Assembly: GCA_002482715.1 (NCBI GenBank)
Contig: DLGN01000386.1
Location: forward strand, 2,369-8,122
DNA from: Oxalobacteraceae bacterium UBA7693
Lineage (GTDB): Bacteria; Pseudomonadota; Gammaproteobacteria; Burkholderiales; Burkholderiaceae_D
Reading direction: 5' to 3'
DNA length: 5,754 bases
Both the position numbers and the translations under genes were made by a program. Below are positions 1 through 5,754 of the stretch, piece after piece (position 1 is the first letter of the stretch; the number at the start of each line of letters is the position of its first letter). The notes under the pieces are model-generated. The model was not told where the DNA came from, searched no databases, and was given only the letters and a program-made list of their open reading frames with translations.

Positions 1-769
1 ACACATCACCGACAATCAAACTAGAGTTCACACCAGCATCGAGCATAATCTGATTTCCACTCACTTGAATAATTCTCGACATCATGGGAAATGCGGCTAA
101 GTCTTTTCTAATCCAAGCAACAGATTCTTCGAGCACCGCATCAATTGCTTTACCAAAGTTGGTTGCATAAAATGCGACGCTACCAAATGGCTTATCGCGT
201 CCAACTTTGCCTTCATCTTCTGCAGGGCGATATAAATGATGACGGCTTAAGAGCGCGCCTGTCATCCCGTCATAAATCGCGAATTCAATTTCGATGTGAC
301 GAATTCGCGTCTCCCACATACCTAAGAATTTTTTATCGCTTCGTATCCCGGCATTTCGAACCTCGCCCGCGACCACAAACTGTGCGTCATTGTCCGCTGC
401 GACTTGCTTTACCAATTTAGCGGATGGAGTATCCTGCTTAACATCAAAGGACAATAAATCTTTTGACTGACGTGTTAAAAAATTGCCCGAGCGTTCGAGC
501 CGGCTTAACATTTCACGCGGAATACCTTGTGCAACATCGTCTAAATCTTGCACCTGCAAAGGTACTTTGACGGCAAATCCCGTCATAACAATTTTCTTCT
601 TCAACACCCTGTGCTCTACCACTGGCGCTGGTTTCGGTTTTGCAAATAAACTGCAAGCCGATAGCGATAAAGAAAAAATTAGCAGCAATGGCAACGACAG
701 TAATCCTCGACTAAATGCAGATGACACAGCACCAGTTTGGTCTTTGACTGATTGAGAACGACTCCACAT
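1..769 (-). CDS. flgT: FlgT-like flagellar assembly lipoprotein, partial (C-terminus off the left edge)
   Basis: The reading frame starts at the ATG at 769 and stays open to the left edge, giving 256 residues. Residues 22-39 form a hydrophobic signal segment ending in the lipobox LSAC, with Cys39 as the lipidation site, so an envelope lipoprotein is expected. The long n-region (about 20 residues) is slightly unusual. Residues about 57-228 resemble the FlgT middle domain, with the stretches LQVQDLDDVAQGIPREML, AQFVVAGEVRNAG and EFAIYDGMTGALLS. From about residue 230 (RIIQVSGNQIMLDAG, then VGDV) the small C-terminal FlgT domain begins and is cut off. In Vibrio, FlgT is a periplasmic protein that builds the H ring around the flagellar basal body and helps stator assembly; a similar role here is inferred. 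The Vibrio-type N-terminal domain seems absent, because the middle domain follows the lipobox almost directly. AAAGGA lies 8 nt before the start. The DUF455 gene lies 63 bp upstream on the same strand. No flagellar gene is visible nearby. Confidence 0.72.
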   Translation of the reverse strand, partial: MWSRSQSVKDQTGAVSSAFSRGLLSLPLLLIFSLSLSACSLFAKPKPAPVVEHRVLKKKIVMTGFAVKVPLQVQDLDDVAQGIPREMLSRLERSGNFLTRQSKDLLSFDVKQDTPSAKLVKQVAADNDAQFVVAGEVRNAGIRSDKKFLGMWETRIRHIEIEFAIYDGMTGALLSRHHLYRPAEDEGKVGRDKPFGSVAFYATNFGKAIDAVLEESVAWIRKDLAAFPMMSRIIQVSGNQIMLDAGVNSSLIVGDV

Positions 770-777
770 AAGCTAAT

Positions 778-783
778 TCCTTT
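778..783 (-). promoter_or_regulatory. Ribosome binding site of the flgT-like gene
   Basis: On the minus strand this reads AAAGGA, 8 nt before the ATG at 769. It is the only good Shine-Dalgarno match near this start and supports ATG 769, which is the only start that leaves a complete lipoprotein signal. Confidence 0.6.
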
Positions 784-807
784 ATTTGATTTCTCTACGC
801 GTCTTTT

Positions 808-827
808 GCACTCTTAAGCACTCTTAC
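808..827. repeat. Short tandem direct repeat (2 x 10 bp)
   Basis: GCACTCTTAA is followed directly by GCACTCTTAC, two copies of a 10-mer differing at the last base. They lie in the 63-bp gap between the DUF455 stop and the start of the flgT-like gene. The 10-bp period equals about one helical turn, so a regulator site is conceivable, but a chance slippage duplication explains it equally well. No terminator or clear promoter is seen in this gap, which fits read-through from the DUF455 gene. Confidence 0.4.
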
Positions 828-832
828 ACACT

Positions 833-1684
833 TTATGCAATTTTCATTGCCTGTAATTCTTCAGGTGTGAAACCCGCAGCCAGACGAGCAACTACATTAA
901 ATGGTGCACGTAAAGTAGGCGCTCTAAATTTCACCGCCAACTCAGCGAAACAGGTAATGGGCTCAAGTTGACGCTGTTCGCAAAGAAAGCCAAACCAACG
1001 ATTGCCAATCGCTACGTGACCGATCTCATCACGTAAAATAATATCGAGAATTTCTGCTGCCGCCTGATCTTTCGCTTGCGCTAACTTAGCTCGTAGCGCC
1101 GGTGTCGCATCAAGACCGCGCGCCTCCATCGTTCTCGGTACTAAAGCCATTCGTGCCAAGACATCTTCTTGCGTTTTTTCAGCGAGTTCCCATAAACTAT
1201 TATGCGCAGAAAAATCGCCATATTGATAGCCCAGTGTGACCAAGTGATCTGCCAATAGTCCGAAGTGATACGCCTCTTCTTGTGCAACTTGTAGCCAATC
1301 AAGATAGTACGCCTCAGGCATACTTGGAAAGCGCCAGACAGCATCGAGTGCGAGATTAATCGCGTTAAATTCAATATGTGCCAACGCATGAATCAAACTA
1401 GCACGCCCTTCCACTGTATTCATTGCTCGTCGTTTCACTTCTAGCGGTGCCACCAACTCGGGTCGCGCTGGTCTGCCCGGAATTTGATCAGGAGAAGTCA
1501 AAACAGCATGCGTATCTAATGACAATTGGCGATCCAAGTAGGCTTGTCGCATCTCGGTAACGCCCTTTGCTTTCAAGCGAGCATCAGGCTCAGCAAGCCA
1601 AAATAAGCTGAGCGCACGTAATTCATGTGGCGGTGTACTTGTTAAAGTTGAATCAGAAAATGCTTCAAGAGTCGGTGAATTCAT
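833..1684 (-). CDS. DUF455 family ferritin-like protein
   Basis: This is a complete 283-residue protein that matches DUF455 (ferritin-like superfamily) in length and motifs. After an N-terminal region (ELRALSLFWLAEPDARLKA, residues 21-39) comes a four-helix ferritin-like core. Probable di-metal ligands are Glu105 (AHIEFNA), Glu137 and His140 (QEEAYHFG), Glu187 (TMEARGLD), and Glu220 and His223 (RDEIGHVA). That Glu/ExxH, Glu/ExxH arrangement is typical of di-iron carboxylate proteins. The family has no firmly assigned reaction, so a metal-dependent oxidase, hydroxylase or storage role is only inference. It is expected to be cytoplasmic: no signal peptide is seen. ATG 1684 is the only plausible start, since the frame reaches a stop 57 nt further upstream without another ATG, GTG or TTG. 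No clear Shine-Dalgarno precedes it, so initiation may be weak or nearly leaderless. The gene is divergent from the carbonic anhydrase gene, and the flgT-like gene follows it. Confidence 0.88.
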   Translation of the reverse strand: MNSPTLEAFSDSTLTSTPPHELRALSLFWLAEPDARLKAKGVTEMRQAYLDRQLSLDTHAVLTSPDQIPGRPARPELVAPLEVKRRAMNTVEGRASLIHALAHIEFNAINLALDAVWRFPSMPEAYYLDWLQVAQEEAYHFGLLADHLVTLGYQYGDFSAHNSLWELAEKTQEDVLARMALVPRTMEARGLDATPALRAKLAQAKDQAAAEILDIILRDEIGHVAIGNRWFGFLCEQRQLEPITCFAELAVKFRAPTLRAPFNVVARLAAGFTPEELQAMKIA

Positions 1685-1740
1685 GCGATGGGCGGTAAAA
1701 TGTCGTTTAATTTTGAATCCCTCTATTTTACGGAAGAATC
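1685..1740. promoter_or_regulatory. Divergent intergenic region with candidate facing -10 elements
   Basis: This 56-bp gap must hold, or lie next to, the promoters of both the DUF455 gene and the carbonic anhydrase gene. GTAAAAT at 1695-1701 and its inverted copy ATTTTAC at 1725-1731 give a TAAAAT hexamer on each strand, resembling sigma-70 -10 boxes. The corresponding -35 positions would fall inside the opposite coding sequences and match the consensus poorly. The predicted transcripts would overlap by about 10 bp. This is a weak, sequence-only call. Confidence 0.3.
1732..1737 (+). promoter_or_regulatory. Ribosome binding site of the gamma-carbonic anhydrase gene
   Basis: GGAAGA lies just before the ATG at 1741, with the GGA core 6 nt from the start codon. 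It is a modest Shine-Dalgarno match that supports ATG 1741. Confidence 0.5.
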
Positions 1741-2271
1741 ATGGCCATTTATCAGTTAGCTGACATTTCCCCTGAAATTGATGCAAATGCATACATCACT
1801 GACAGTGCACAAGTGATTGGCAAAGTGACGATAGAAGCAAATGCGAGTGTCTGGTTTGGTACGGTAATACGTGGTGACAATGAACGCATCCACATTGGCG
1901 AAAATAGCAACTTACAGGAATCTTGCATATTACATACGGATCCAGGATTTCCACTTACCATCGAAAAAAATGTGACTGTCGGACATCAAGCGATGCTGCA
2001 TGGCTGTACGATTGGTGAAGGAAGTTTGATTGGTATACAAGCAGTGATTTTGAATGGCGCAAAAATTGGCAGAAACTGCCTGGTTGGCGCAGGAGCATTG
2101 GTAACCGAAGGTAAAGAATTTCCAGATAATTCTTTAATCGTCGGCTCGCCTGCCAAGGTGATACGCACACTGGATGATGCGGCAATTGCAAAAATGCACG
2201 CTAATACACAAAACTATGTACGTCGCGCGCAAGAATTTAAAACACAATTGAAACGCATTGATAACGAATAG
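1741..2271 (+). CDS. Gamma-class carbonic anhydrase-like protein (left-handed beta-helix, YrdA/PaaY type)
   Basis: This complete 176-residue protein has the usual length for bacterial YrdA/PaaY/CaiE-type gamma-carbonic anhydrase-like proteins. Residues about 11-138 show hexapeptide-repeat periodicity (for example IGKVTI, IGEGSLIG, IGRNCLVGAGALV) forming a left-handed beta-helix, followed by a C-terminal helix (146-172) that packs the trimer. The three metal-binding histidines are present: His65 (CILHTD), His82 and His87 (VGHQAMLH), along with the family-conserved Arg44, Asp46 (VIRGD) and Gln59. Gamma enzymes use Zn or Fe to hydrate CO2 to bicarbonate, but many short members without the proton-shuttle loop show little activity in vitro. 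Whether this one is an active enzyme is therefore open, and no gene symbol is given. It is expected in the cytoplasm as a trimer. hslO follows 95 bp downstream on the same strand, possibly co-transcribed. Confidence 0.92.
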   Translation: MAIYQLADISPEIDANAYITDSAQVIGKVTIEANASVWFGTVIRGDNERIHIGENSNLQESCILHTDPGFPLTIEKNVTVGHQAMLHGCTIGEGSLIGIQAVILNGAKIGRNCLVGAGALVTEGKEFPDNSLIVGSPAKVIRTLDDAAIAKMHANTQNYVRRAQEFKTQLKRIDNE

Positions 2272-2366
2272 TTCAATGGATATTCGATCTACCAAGCTAA
2301 CAATCAATCCAGCAAAGAACCAACAAAAAACTCACAACAAATATTGAATCAACTCTAGGAAATACC
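2272..2366 (+). other. A/C-rich, G-poor leader upstream of hslO
   Basis: The 95-bp gap holds no hairpin or clear promoter that I can support. From 2291 to 2342 the plus strand is almost entirely A and C, with about 15 C against 3 G in 52 nt, so the transcript would be unstructured. This could aid ribosome loading at the GTG start or, less likely given the A-richness, act as a Rho-loading segment. Absence of a terminator allows read-through from the carbonic anhydrase gene. Confidence 0.4.
2357..2360 (+). promoter_or_regulatory. Ribosome binding site that fixes the GTG start of hslO
   Basis: AGGA lies 6 nt before GTG 2367. It supports the GTG start over the in-frame ATG at 2391, which would remove eight residues that align with the N-terminus of known Hsp33 proteins and has no comparable Shine-Dalgarno. 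Confidence 0.55.
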
Positions 2367-3293
2367 GTGAAAGATAATCTGCAAAAATTTATGTTCGAAC
2401 ATGCTGGCGTACGTGGCGAGTTGGTGGAGCTACCAAATACCTGGCAAGAAATTTTGTCGCATCAACATTATCCACAACCCGTCAAAGTCATTCTGGGCGA
2501 GCTTTTGGCAGCGGCATCTTTGCTTAGTGCCAATCTGAAATTCAATGGCACTATGGTGATGCAAATACATGGTGATGGACCGATCAAATTACTCGTGGTC
2601 GAATGCGACTCAGAATTACGTTTGCGCGCAACCGCGAAACTTGCCGCAGATGCAGTGATTACTGATGACGCGACATTGAGCGAATTAGTACACAGTCGCG
2701 GACAAGGCCGCTTTGTGATTACTTTAGATCCCAATGACAAAATGCCTGGACAGCAAGCCTATCAAGGAATTGTGCCGCTCGATGGCGATTCGATTTCTAC
2801 CATCATAGAAAATTATATGATGCGTTCAGAACAGCTCGACACCAAGCTTTGGCTAGCTGCAGATGATCAAGTTGCACGTGGTTTATTATTACAAAAATTA
2901 CCCAAAATTGGCGGCACCGAATCGAGCGTCGAAGATGAAACAGAAGCATGGAATCGTGCGGTGATTTTGGGCAGCACCTTAAAACAAGAGGAATTACTGA
3001 GCACCGATATTGAAACCTTGATGAATCGCTTGTTTTGGGAAGAAAGCTTACGCGTGTTCGAACCTGTACATCCACAATTTCATTGCAATTGCACTCGCGA
3101 AAAAGTCGGTGATATGTTAAAGATGCTAGGGCAAGAAGAAGTCAGCACTGCCGTTGCAGAATTAAATCAACTTGATATCAACTGCGACTTCTGCGGCAAA
3201 CACTACAGCTTTGATCAAGTCGATTGCGCGCAATTATTTATCACCACAAGCATCGTTGACGGTGTCATCGCACCCAATGTTCACAAGCATTAA
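2367..3293 (+). CDS. hslO: Hsp33, redox-regulated molecular chaperone
   Basis: This is a complete 308-residue Hsp33, slightly longer than E. coli HslO (about 292). The N-terminal substrate-binding domain is clear: RGELVELP (16-23), HYPQPVKVILGELLAA (34-49), LKFNGTMVMQIHGDGP (57-72) and YQGIVPLDGDS (132-142). MMRSEQL (151-157) is a family hallmark. The C-terminal redox switch is intact: Cys240 and Cys242 (HCNC), Cys273 and Cys276 (CDFC), which bind one zinc when reduced. In the known family, oxidants such as peroxide plus heat, or hypochlorite, form disulfides, release zinc, unfold the linker and switch on holdase activity in the cytoplasm. Extra cysteines are Cys80 and Cys287. The start is GTG, supported by AGGA upstream and by N-terminal alignment. 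It follows the carbonic anhydrase gene in the same direction and ends 38 bp before an intrinsic terminator. No heat-shock promoter was recognised. Confidence 0.97.
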   Translation: MKDNLQKFMFEHAGVRGELVELPNTWQEILSHQHYPQPVKVILGELLAAASLLSANLKFNGTMVMQIHGDGPIKLLVVECDSELRLRATAKLAADAVITDDATLSELVHSRGQGRFVITLDPNDKMPGQQAYQGIVPLDGDSISTIIENYMMRSEQLDTKLWLAADDQVARGLLLQKLPKIGGTESSVEDETEAWNRAVILGSTLKQEELLSTDIETLMNRLFWEESLRVFEPVHPQFHCNCTREKVGDMLKMLGQEEVSTAVAELNQLDINCDFCGKHYSFDQVDCAQLFITTSIVDGVIAPNVHKH

Positions 3294-3324
3294 TTATTAA
3301 TTGGTTTTCATGAACTTGTAAAAT

Positions 3325-3375
3325 GTATGCAGTGTTGGCTGCCGCTAACTACTTTTTTTCGCGCGCACTGCATAC
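3325..3375. repeat. Perfect 10-bp inverted repeat enclosing the hslO terminator
   Basis: GTATGCAGTG (3325-3334) and CACTGCATAC (3366-3375) are exact reverse complements separated by 31 bp. After one T-T mismatch, AAA (3321-3323) and TTT (3377-3379) extend the pairing. The arms are flanked by TTTT on the plus side and ATTTTA on the minus side, so the repeat may act as a weak terminator for the convergent autotransporter transcript. On the plus strand its left arm shares AGTG with the smaller terminator stem, so the two folds exclude each other. Confidence 0.6.
3331..3359 (+). terminator. Rho-independent terminator of hslO
   Basis: On the plus strand GTTGGC (3334-3339) pairs with GCTAAC (3344-3349), with one G-U pair, around the tetraloop TGCC. 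AGT (3331-3333) can extend the stem with ACT (3351-3353) across a one-base bulge. A run of T follows (3353-3359), the classical intrinsic terminator form. It starts 38 bp after the hslO stop. Confidence 0.75.
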
Positions 3376-3420
3376 TTTTAAATCGATCAAGACCTCACTA
3401 CCCTAAGCGATAAAAGCAAG

Positions 3421-3464
3421 GCGAATTCCACATCCCTGAATGCAAATTCGCGTATTCAGATGTG
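3421..3464. repeat. Overlapping inverted repeats directly after the autotransporter stop codon
   Basis: Two competing stems are visible. In one, CACAT (3429-3433) pairs with ATGTG (3460-3464) and CTGAAT (3436-3441) with ATTCAG (3454-3459) across a CC bulge. In the other, GCGAATT (3421-3427) pairs with AATTCGC (3445-3451). On the minus strand the first hairpin begins one base after the TAA of the autotransporter. No T-run follows, so it is not a standard intrinsic terminator; a 3'-end stabilising hairpin is an alternative. Confidence 0.5.
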
Positions 3465-3465
3465 A

Positions 3466-5754
3466 TTAATATTGATATGAGAATCGCAGATTGAGACGAT
3501 TTGCTTTGTTACCAGCATTGGCATTGGAATGGGTGAAATTAATGATCGTCACCATGCCATTTTTCCACATCATATCGGCACCTAAAGAAATCAAAATCAT
3601 TCGTCTGTCCAGATCATTATTTGGCACTAAGTAAACCGCATCAGGCACGTCAATATAATTGATCTTCAAACTATCACGACGAGCAAAATCACGTTGCAAT
3701 TCAACTTTTAAACGTGGAATCAATTCGCCCCATGAAGTTGCCACTTTCATCTCGCTATTAAATCCTAAGGTACTGCGTTGACTCAACATGGTCTGCTTGT
3801 GGTAATGCAACAGATAGTCACCATCGCCCGATTCAGAAAAAGGATCTAACTTCAATTTCGCCATATCAAGACGCACATAGGGAACGAGAATGATTTTACC
3901 GAAACTAAGATCGCTGCTGATCGCACCTGAACTAATCATTTGCGAACCTTTCCATTCACCATAAGCCAGAGATAAATCATTATCTTCAAAACGGGCAAAA
4001 CGGTCTTGAATTTGATTGACACCTAACATGAATGAGAATCGCATCGATGGCAATAATTGTGTCGTCAAATAACTTGCCGCGGTATTTGCCGTCGCCTTCA
4101 TAAAGGATAAATCGCGTTCAGATTCGCTATGATCGCGTGCGTACCCAACACCGAAACCAATATGCGTCTGACCACCAGCGAAGCAACGATCGCCTCCTGC
4201 GCTAAATCCCAAAGTAGAGTACTTCAAACCATTCACCGTGCGATAACGTCCGGTGCTATTTAAGCCAGAAACCCAATATGAAATTGCACCACATTCGCGT
4301 TCGTTTTTCTGCTCTCCCGCAGATTTTCCCGCTGCAGATTGCGACGCTAAGCTCAACATTCGTCCATTGAAATGTTCGATTTGCGTTTGTTCAAAATGCC
4401 GTACTGCCGCCGTATTTGCGGCGAACATCGCTAATACGCCCGGATCTTTCGATGGATCTGGACGTGGGATTACGGTAATCATTAACTGCGCGACATTTGA
4501 AGTACCGCCAACCGCAGTCGCCGTTAATTGCAGACTATCCGTACCAACATATCCAACCGTTGAAGTGTAAGTCACTAGCGTGCCATTCACACTCGCTACA
4601 CCATGCGCCGGTGCACCATTAAGGCGAATACTGACACCGCTGAAAGTTGGCCCAGAAATTAAGCTGGCAAGATCAATACTGCCACTGCGCCCAGTTTCCA
4701 CGGTTAAATTTGCATTCTTTAAAACAGGTGCAGCAGCAACCACGGAAATTTGAATCGTGCCAGAAGCAAAATTGCCATTGCTTCCGAGCAGTGAATAACT
4801 AACGCTGTCTGTCCCGACGTAATTTTGTTTAGGCGTATAACTTAGCCCCAAGCCTTGAACGACGACACTTCCTTGCGTTGGTTGGCCGCTTATATTTAGG
4901 CTAATGGCACCAGCAAGTGTGAGAACTGGCAAGACATTATTGCCGCTATTAGCTTGAACTATTAAATTACTTGATGTGTCAGCAATCGCCTGAACTGCGA
5001 TCGCGAGCGTTACGGTATTCGAAATCCCACCGGGACCATTGGCAGAAATAGTCACCGCATCTGTGCCAACATAAGCAGGATTGGGGGTGTATAGAATATC
5101 CGTGCCACGAATCGTTGTTATGCCATGTGTGCTTGGGCCAACAACATTTAGGGCTGTGGCAATCCCAAGAATTTTTGGACTAATTACATTGGCGCTACTA
5201 TTGGCAACAACTTGAAAATTAGCTGCGCTCAGAACTGGAGCGAGCGCCTCAACATTGATCGTAATTACTGCGGGCGCAGAAGTCCCCCCAACACCTACTG
5301 CTCTAATTGAAATCGTATCAACGCCATAAAAACCCGGCGTTGGTGTATAGCGAACTGTCAATCCGTCGACAGTGGCAACGCCTCGAGTGGGTGGGGTCGC
5401 TATATCGATAGCTGTCACACTTCCACTAAGAATTGGAGTAATGATATTTGTCGTGCTATTGGCCGTAAATCGAGTGGTCACCGCTTCAACTACAGGTACC
5501 GATTCGGTCACACTAATTGCCATCGTCACAAATGCAGAATTCCCGCCAGGACCTATTGCCTGATAAGTAAGTGCATCAGACCCTAGGTAAGATGTAGCAG
5601 GAGTATAAATAATGTTTAAGCCGCTGACTGTTGCGGTCCCATGCGCAGGTAGGCTACCGAGAGAAATCGCATTAACATCACCAGATATGTTCGGCGGTAA
5701 ACTATTGCTGCTACTGTTCTTGCTAACCGTATGATTTGAATCGGTCGCTACCGG
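3466..5754 (-). CDS. Ig-repeat autotransporter / adhesin, partial (N-terminus off the right edge)
   Basis: The frame is open from the right edge to TAA at 3466-3468, giving 762 residues; the true start, signal peptide and more passenger lie outside. Residue numbers here count from the internal GTG codon at 5529. The visible passenger (to about residue 353) consists of tandem Ig-like (Big_9 or cadherin-like type) repeats. Residues 364-400 form a predicted linker helix (VRHFEQTQIEHFNGRMLSLA), as in autotransporters where a helix threads the pore. Residues about 413-687 are the outer-membrane beta-barrel, with AISYWVSGLN, STLGFSAGGDRCFAGG, IGFGVGYARD, VPYVRLDMAKLKLDPFSESG and WGELIPRLKVELQRDF, ending in alternating strand residues with aromatic C-terminal Tyr (LRFSYQY), the usual signal for BAM insertion. 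Two cysteines, Cys413 and Cys449, lie in the first strands. The protein is likely a surface adhesin secreted by the type V route; the ligand is unknown. GTG 5529 is an internal codon, since the repeat pattern continues unbroken upstream of it. Confidence 0.9.
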   Translation of the reverse strand, partial: PVATDSNHTVSKNSSSNSLPPNISGDVNAISLGSLPAHGTATVSGLNIIYTPATSYLGSDALTYQAIGPGGNSAFVTMAISVTESVPVVEAVTTRFTANSTTNIITPILSGSVTAIDIATPPTRGVATVDGLTVRYTPTPGFYGVDTISIRAVGVGGTSAPAVITINVEALAPVLSAANFQVVANSSANVISPKILGIATALNVVGPSTHGITTIRGTDILYTPNPAYVGTDAVTISANGPGGISNTVTLAIAVQAIADTSSNLIVQANSGNNVLPVLTLAGAISLNISGQPTQGSVVVQGLGLSYTPKQNYVGTDSVSYSLLGSNGNFASGTIQISVVAAAPVLKNANLTVETGRSGSIDLASLISGPTFSGVSIRLNGAPAHGVASVNGTLVTYTSTVGYVGTDSLQLTATAVGGTSNVAQLMITVIPRPDPSKDPGVLAMFAANTAAVRHFEQTQIEHFNGRMLSLASQSAAGKSAGEQKNERECGAISYWVSGLNSTGRYRTVNGLKYSTLGFSAGGDRCFAGGQTHIGFGVGYARDHSESERDLSFMKATANTAASYLTTQLLPSMRFSFMLGVNQIQDRFARFEDNDLSLAYGEWKGSQMISSGAISSDLSFGKIILVPYVRLDMAKLKLDPFSESGDGDYLLHYHKQTMLSQRSTLGFNSEMKVATSWGELIPRLKVELQRDFARRDSLKINYIDVPDAVYLVPNNDLDRRMILISLGADMMWKNGMVTIINFTHSNANAGNKANRLNLRFSYQY
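4471..5754 (-). repeat. Tandem Ig-like domain repeats in the autotransporter passenger (at least five units)
   Basis: Five units are visible: 5503-5754 (cut at the edge), 5245-5478, 4987-5223, 4735-4968 and 4471-4716. Each carries the core pattern P-x-x-G-x-x-x-x-x-G-(3)-YTP-(4-5)-Y-x-G-x-D followed by a GG(T/N/I)S-type turn and a final beta-strand ending in V-x-A or V-x-x. The YTP-to-YTP spacing is 86, 86, 84 and 90 residues. The unit next to the barrel is the most divergent (YTS instead of YTP, and longer). The repeats differ strongly at DNA level, so they look old rather than recently amplified. Confidence 0.85.

Noticed and set aside
145..755. Plus-strand open frames opposite the flgT-like gene
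   Set aside because: Their translations have no recognisable domain and lie antisense to a coherent lipoprotein with a lipobox, RBS and FlgT-like motifs.
770..832. Sigma-28 or sigma-54 flagellar promoter before the flgT-like gene
   Set aside because: I found neither a TAAA...GCCGATAA-type nor a TGGCAC...TTGC-type match in the gap.
1141..1389. Minus-strand frame within the DUF455 gene
   Set aside because: It overlaps a well-supported ferritin-like gene in another frame and encodes a low-complexity, unrecognisable product.
2272..2366. Separate promoter for hslO
   Set aside because: Candidate hexamers (TTCAAT at 2272 and TAACAAT at 2298) have a 20-bp spacing and poor matches, so no promoter is claimed.
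1752..3075. Minus-strand frames opposite the carbonic anhydrase and hslO genes
   Set aside because: They are shadows of two strongly conserved plus-strand genes and show no domain or RBS.
5527..5529. GTG as the real start of the autotransporter
   Set aside because: The same frame continues 75 codons to the edge with a further Ig-like unit matching the repeat pattern, so the GTG is internal.
4253..5563. Plus-strand frames opposite the autotransporter
   Set aside because: The minus-strand frame encodes a continuous repeat-plus-barrel protein; the plus-strand frames show nothing recognisable.
4471..5754. CRISPR-like or DNA-level tandem array
   Set aside because: The periodicity (about 250-270 bp) is at protein level only; the DNA copies are divergent and there are no short identical repeats with spacers.

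Overview
The window looks like ordinary chromosome from a Gram-negative proteobacterium, most likely a betaproteobacterium of the Burkholderiales (perhaps a freshwater Oxalobacteraceae type). This rests on the protein families, the lipoprotein and outer-membrane signals, and the gene order ferritin-like DUF455 gene / gamma-carbonic anhydrase / Hsp33. Base composition is visibly more AT-rich than typical Burkholderiales; I judged this by eye and did not compute it. The lineage is an inference.

Layout, left to right. Positions 1-769 (minus strand, cut at the left edge) encode a FlgT-like flagellar lipoprotein. Positions 833-1684 (minus) encode a DUF455 ferritin-like protein; it lies upstream of the flgT-like gene in the same direction, 63 bp away, and may share its transcript. 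A 56-bp divergent gap (1685-1740) separates these from two plus-strand genes. The first is a gamma-class carbonic anhydrase-like hexapeptide protein (1741-2271). The second is the redox-activated chaperone Hsp33/HslO (2367-3293, GTG start). A 172-bp convergent gap (3294-3465) holds an intrinsic terminator for hslO, nested in a longer inverted repeat, plus a second structured inverted repeat. From 3466 to the right edge (minus, 5' end missing) runs a large autotransporter: tandem Ig-like repeats of 84-90 residues, an alpha-helical linker and a C-terminal beta-barrel.

The genes do not form one pathway. The middle three are housekeeping or stress functions (ferritin-like, carbonic anhydrase-like, Hsp33). 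The two outer ones concern the cell envelope (flagellar basal body accessory, surface adhesin). I found no RNA gene, CRISPR array, insertion sequence or phage element.

I do not see a clearly undescribed system. The points most worth a second look are the FlgT-like protein, which appears to lack the usual N-terminal domain and carries a lipid anchor instead; the Ig-repeat autotransporter with a cysteine pair in its barrel region; and the overlapping, mutually exclusive hairpins in the convergent intergenic region.
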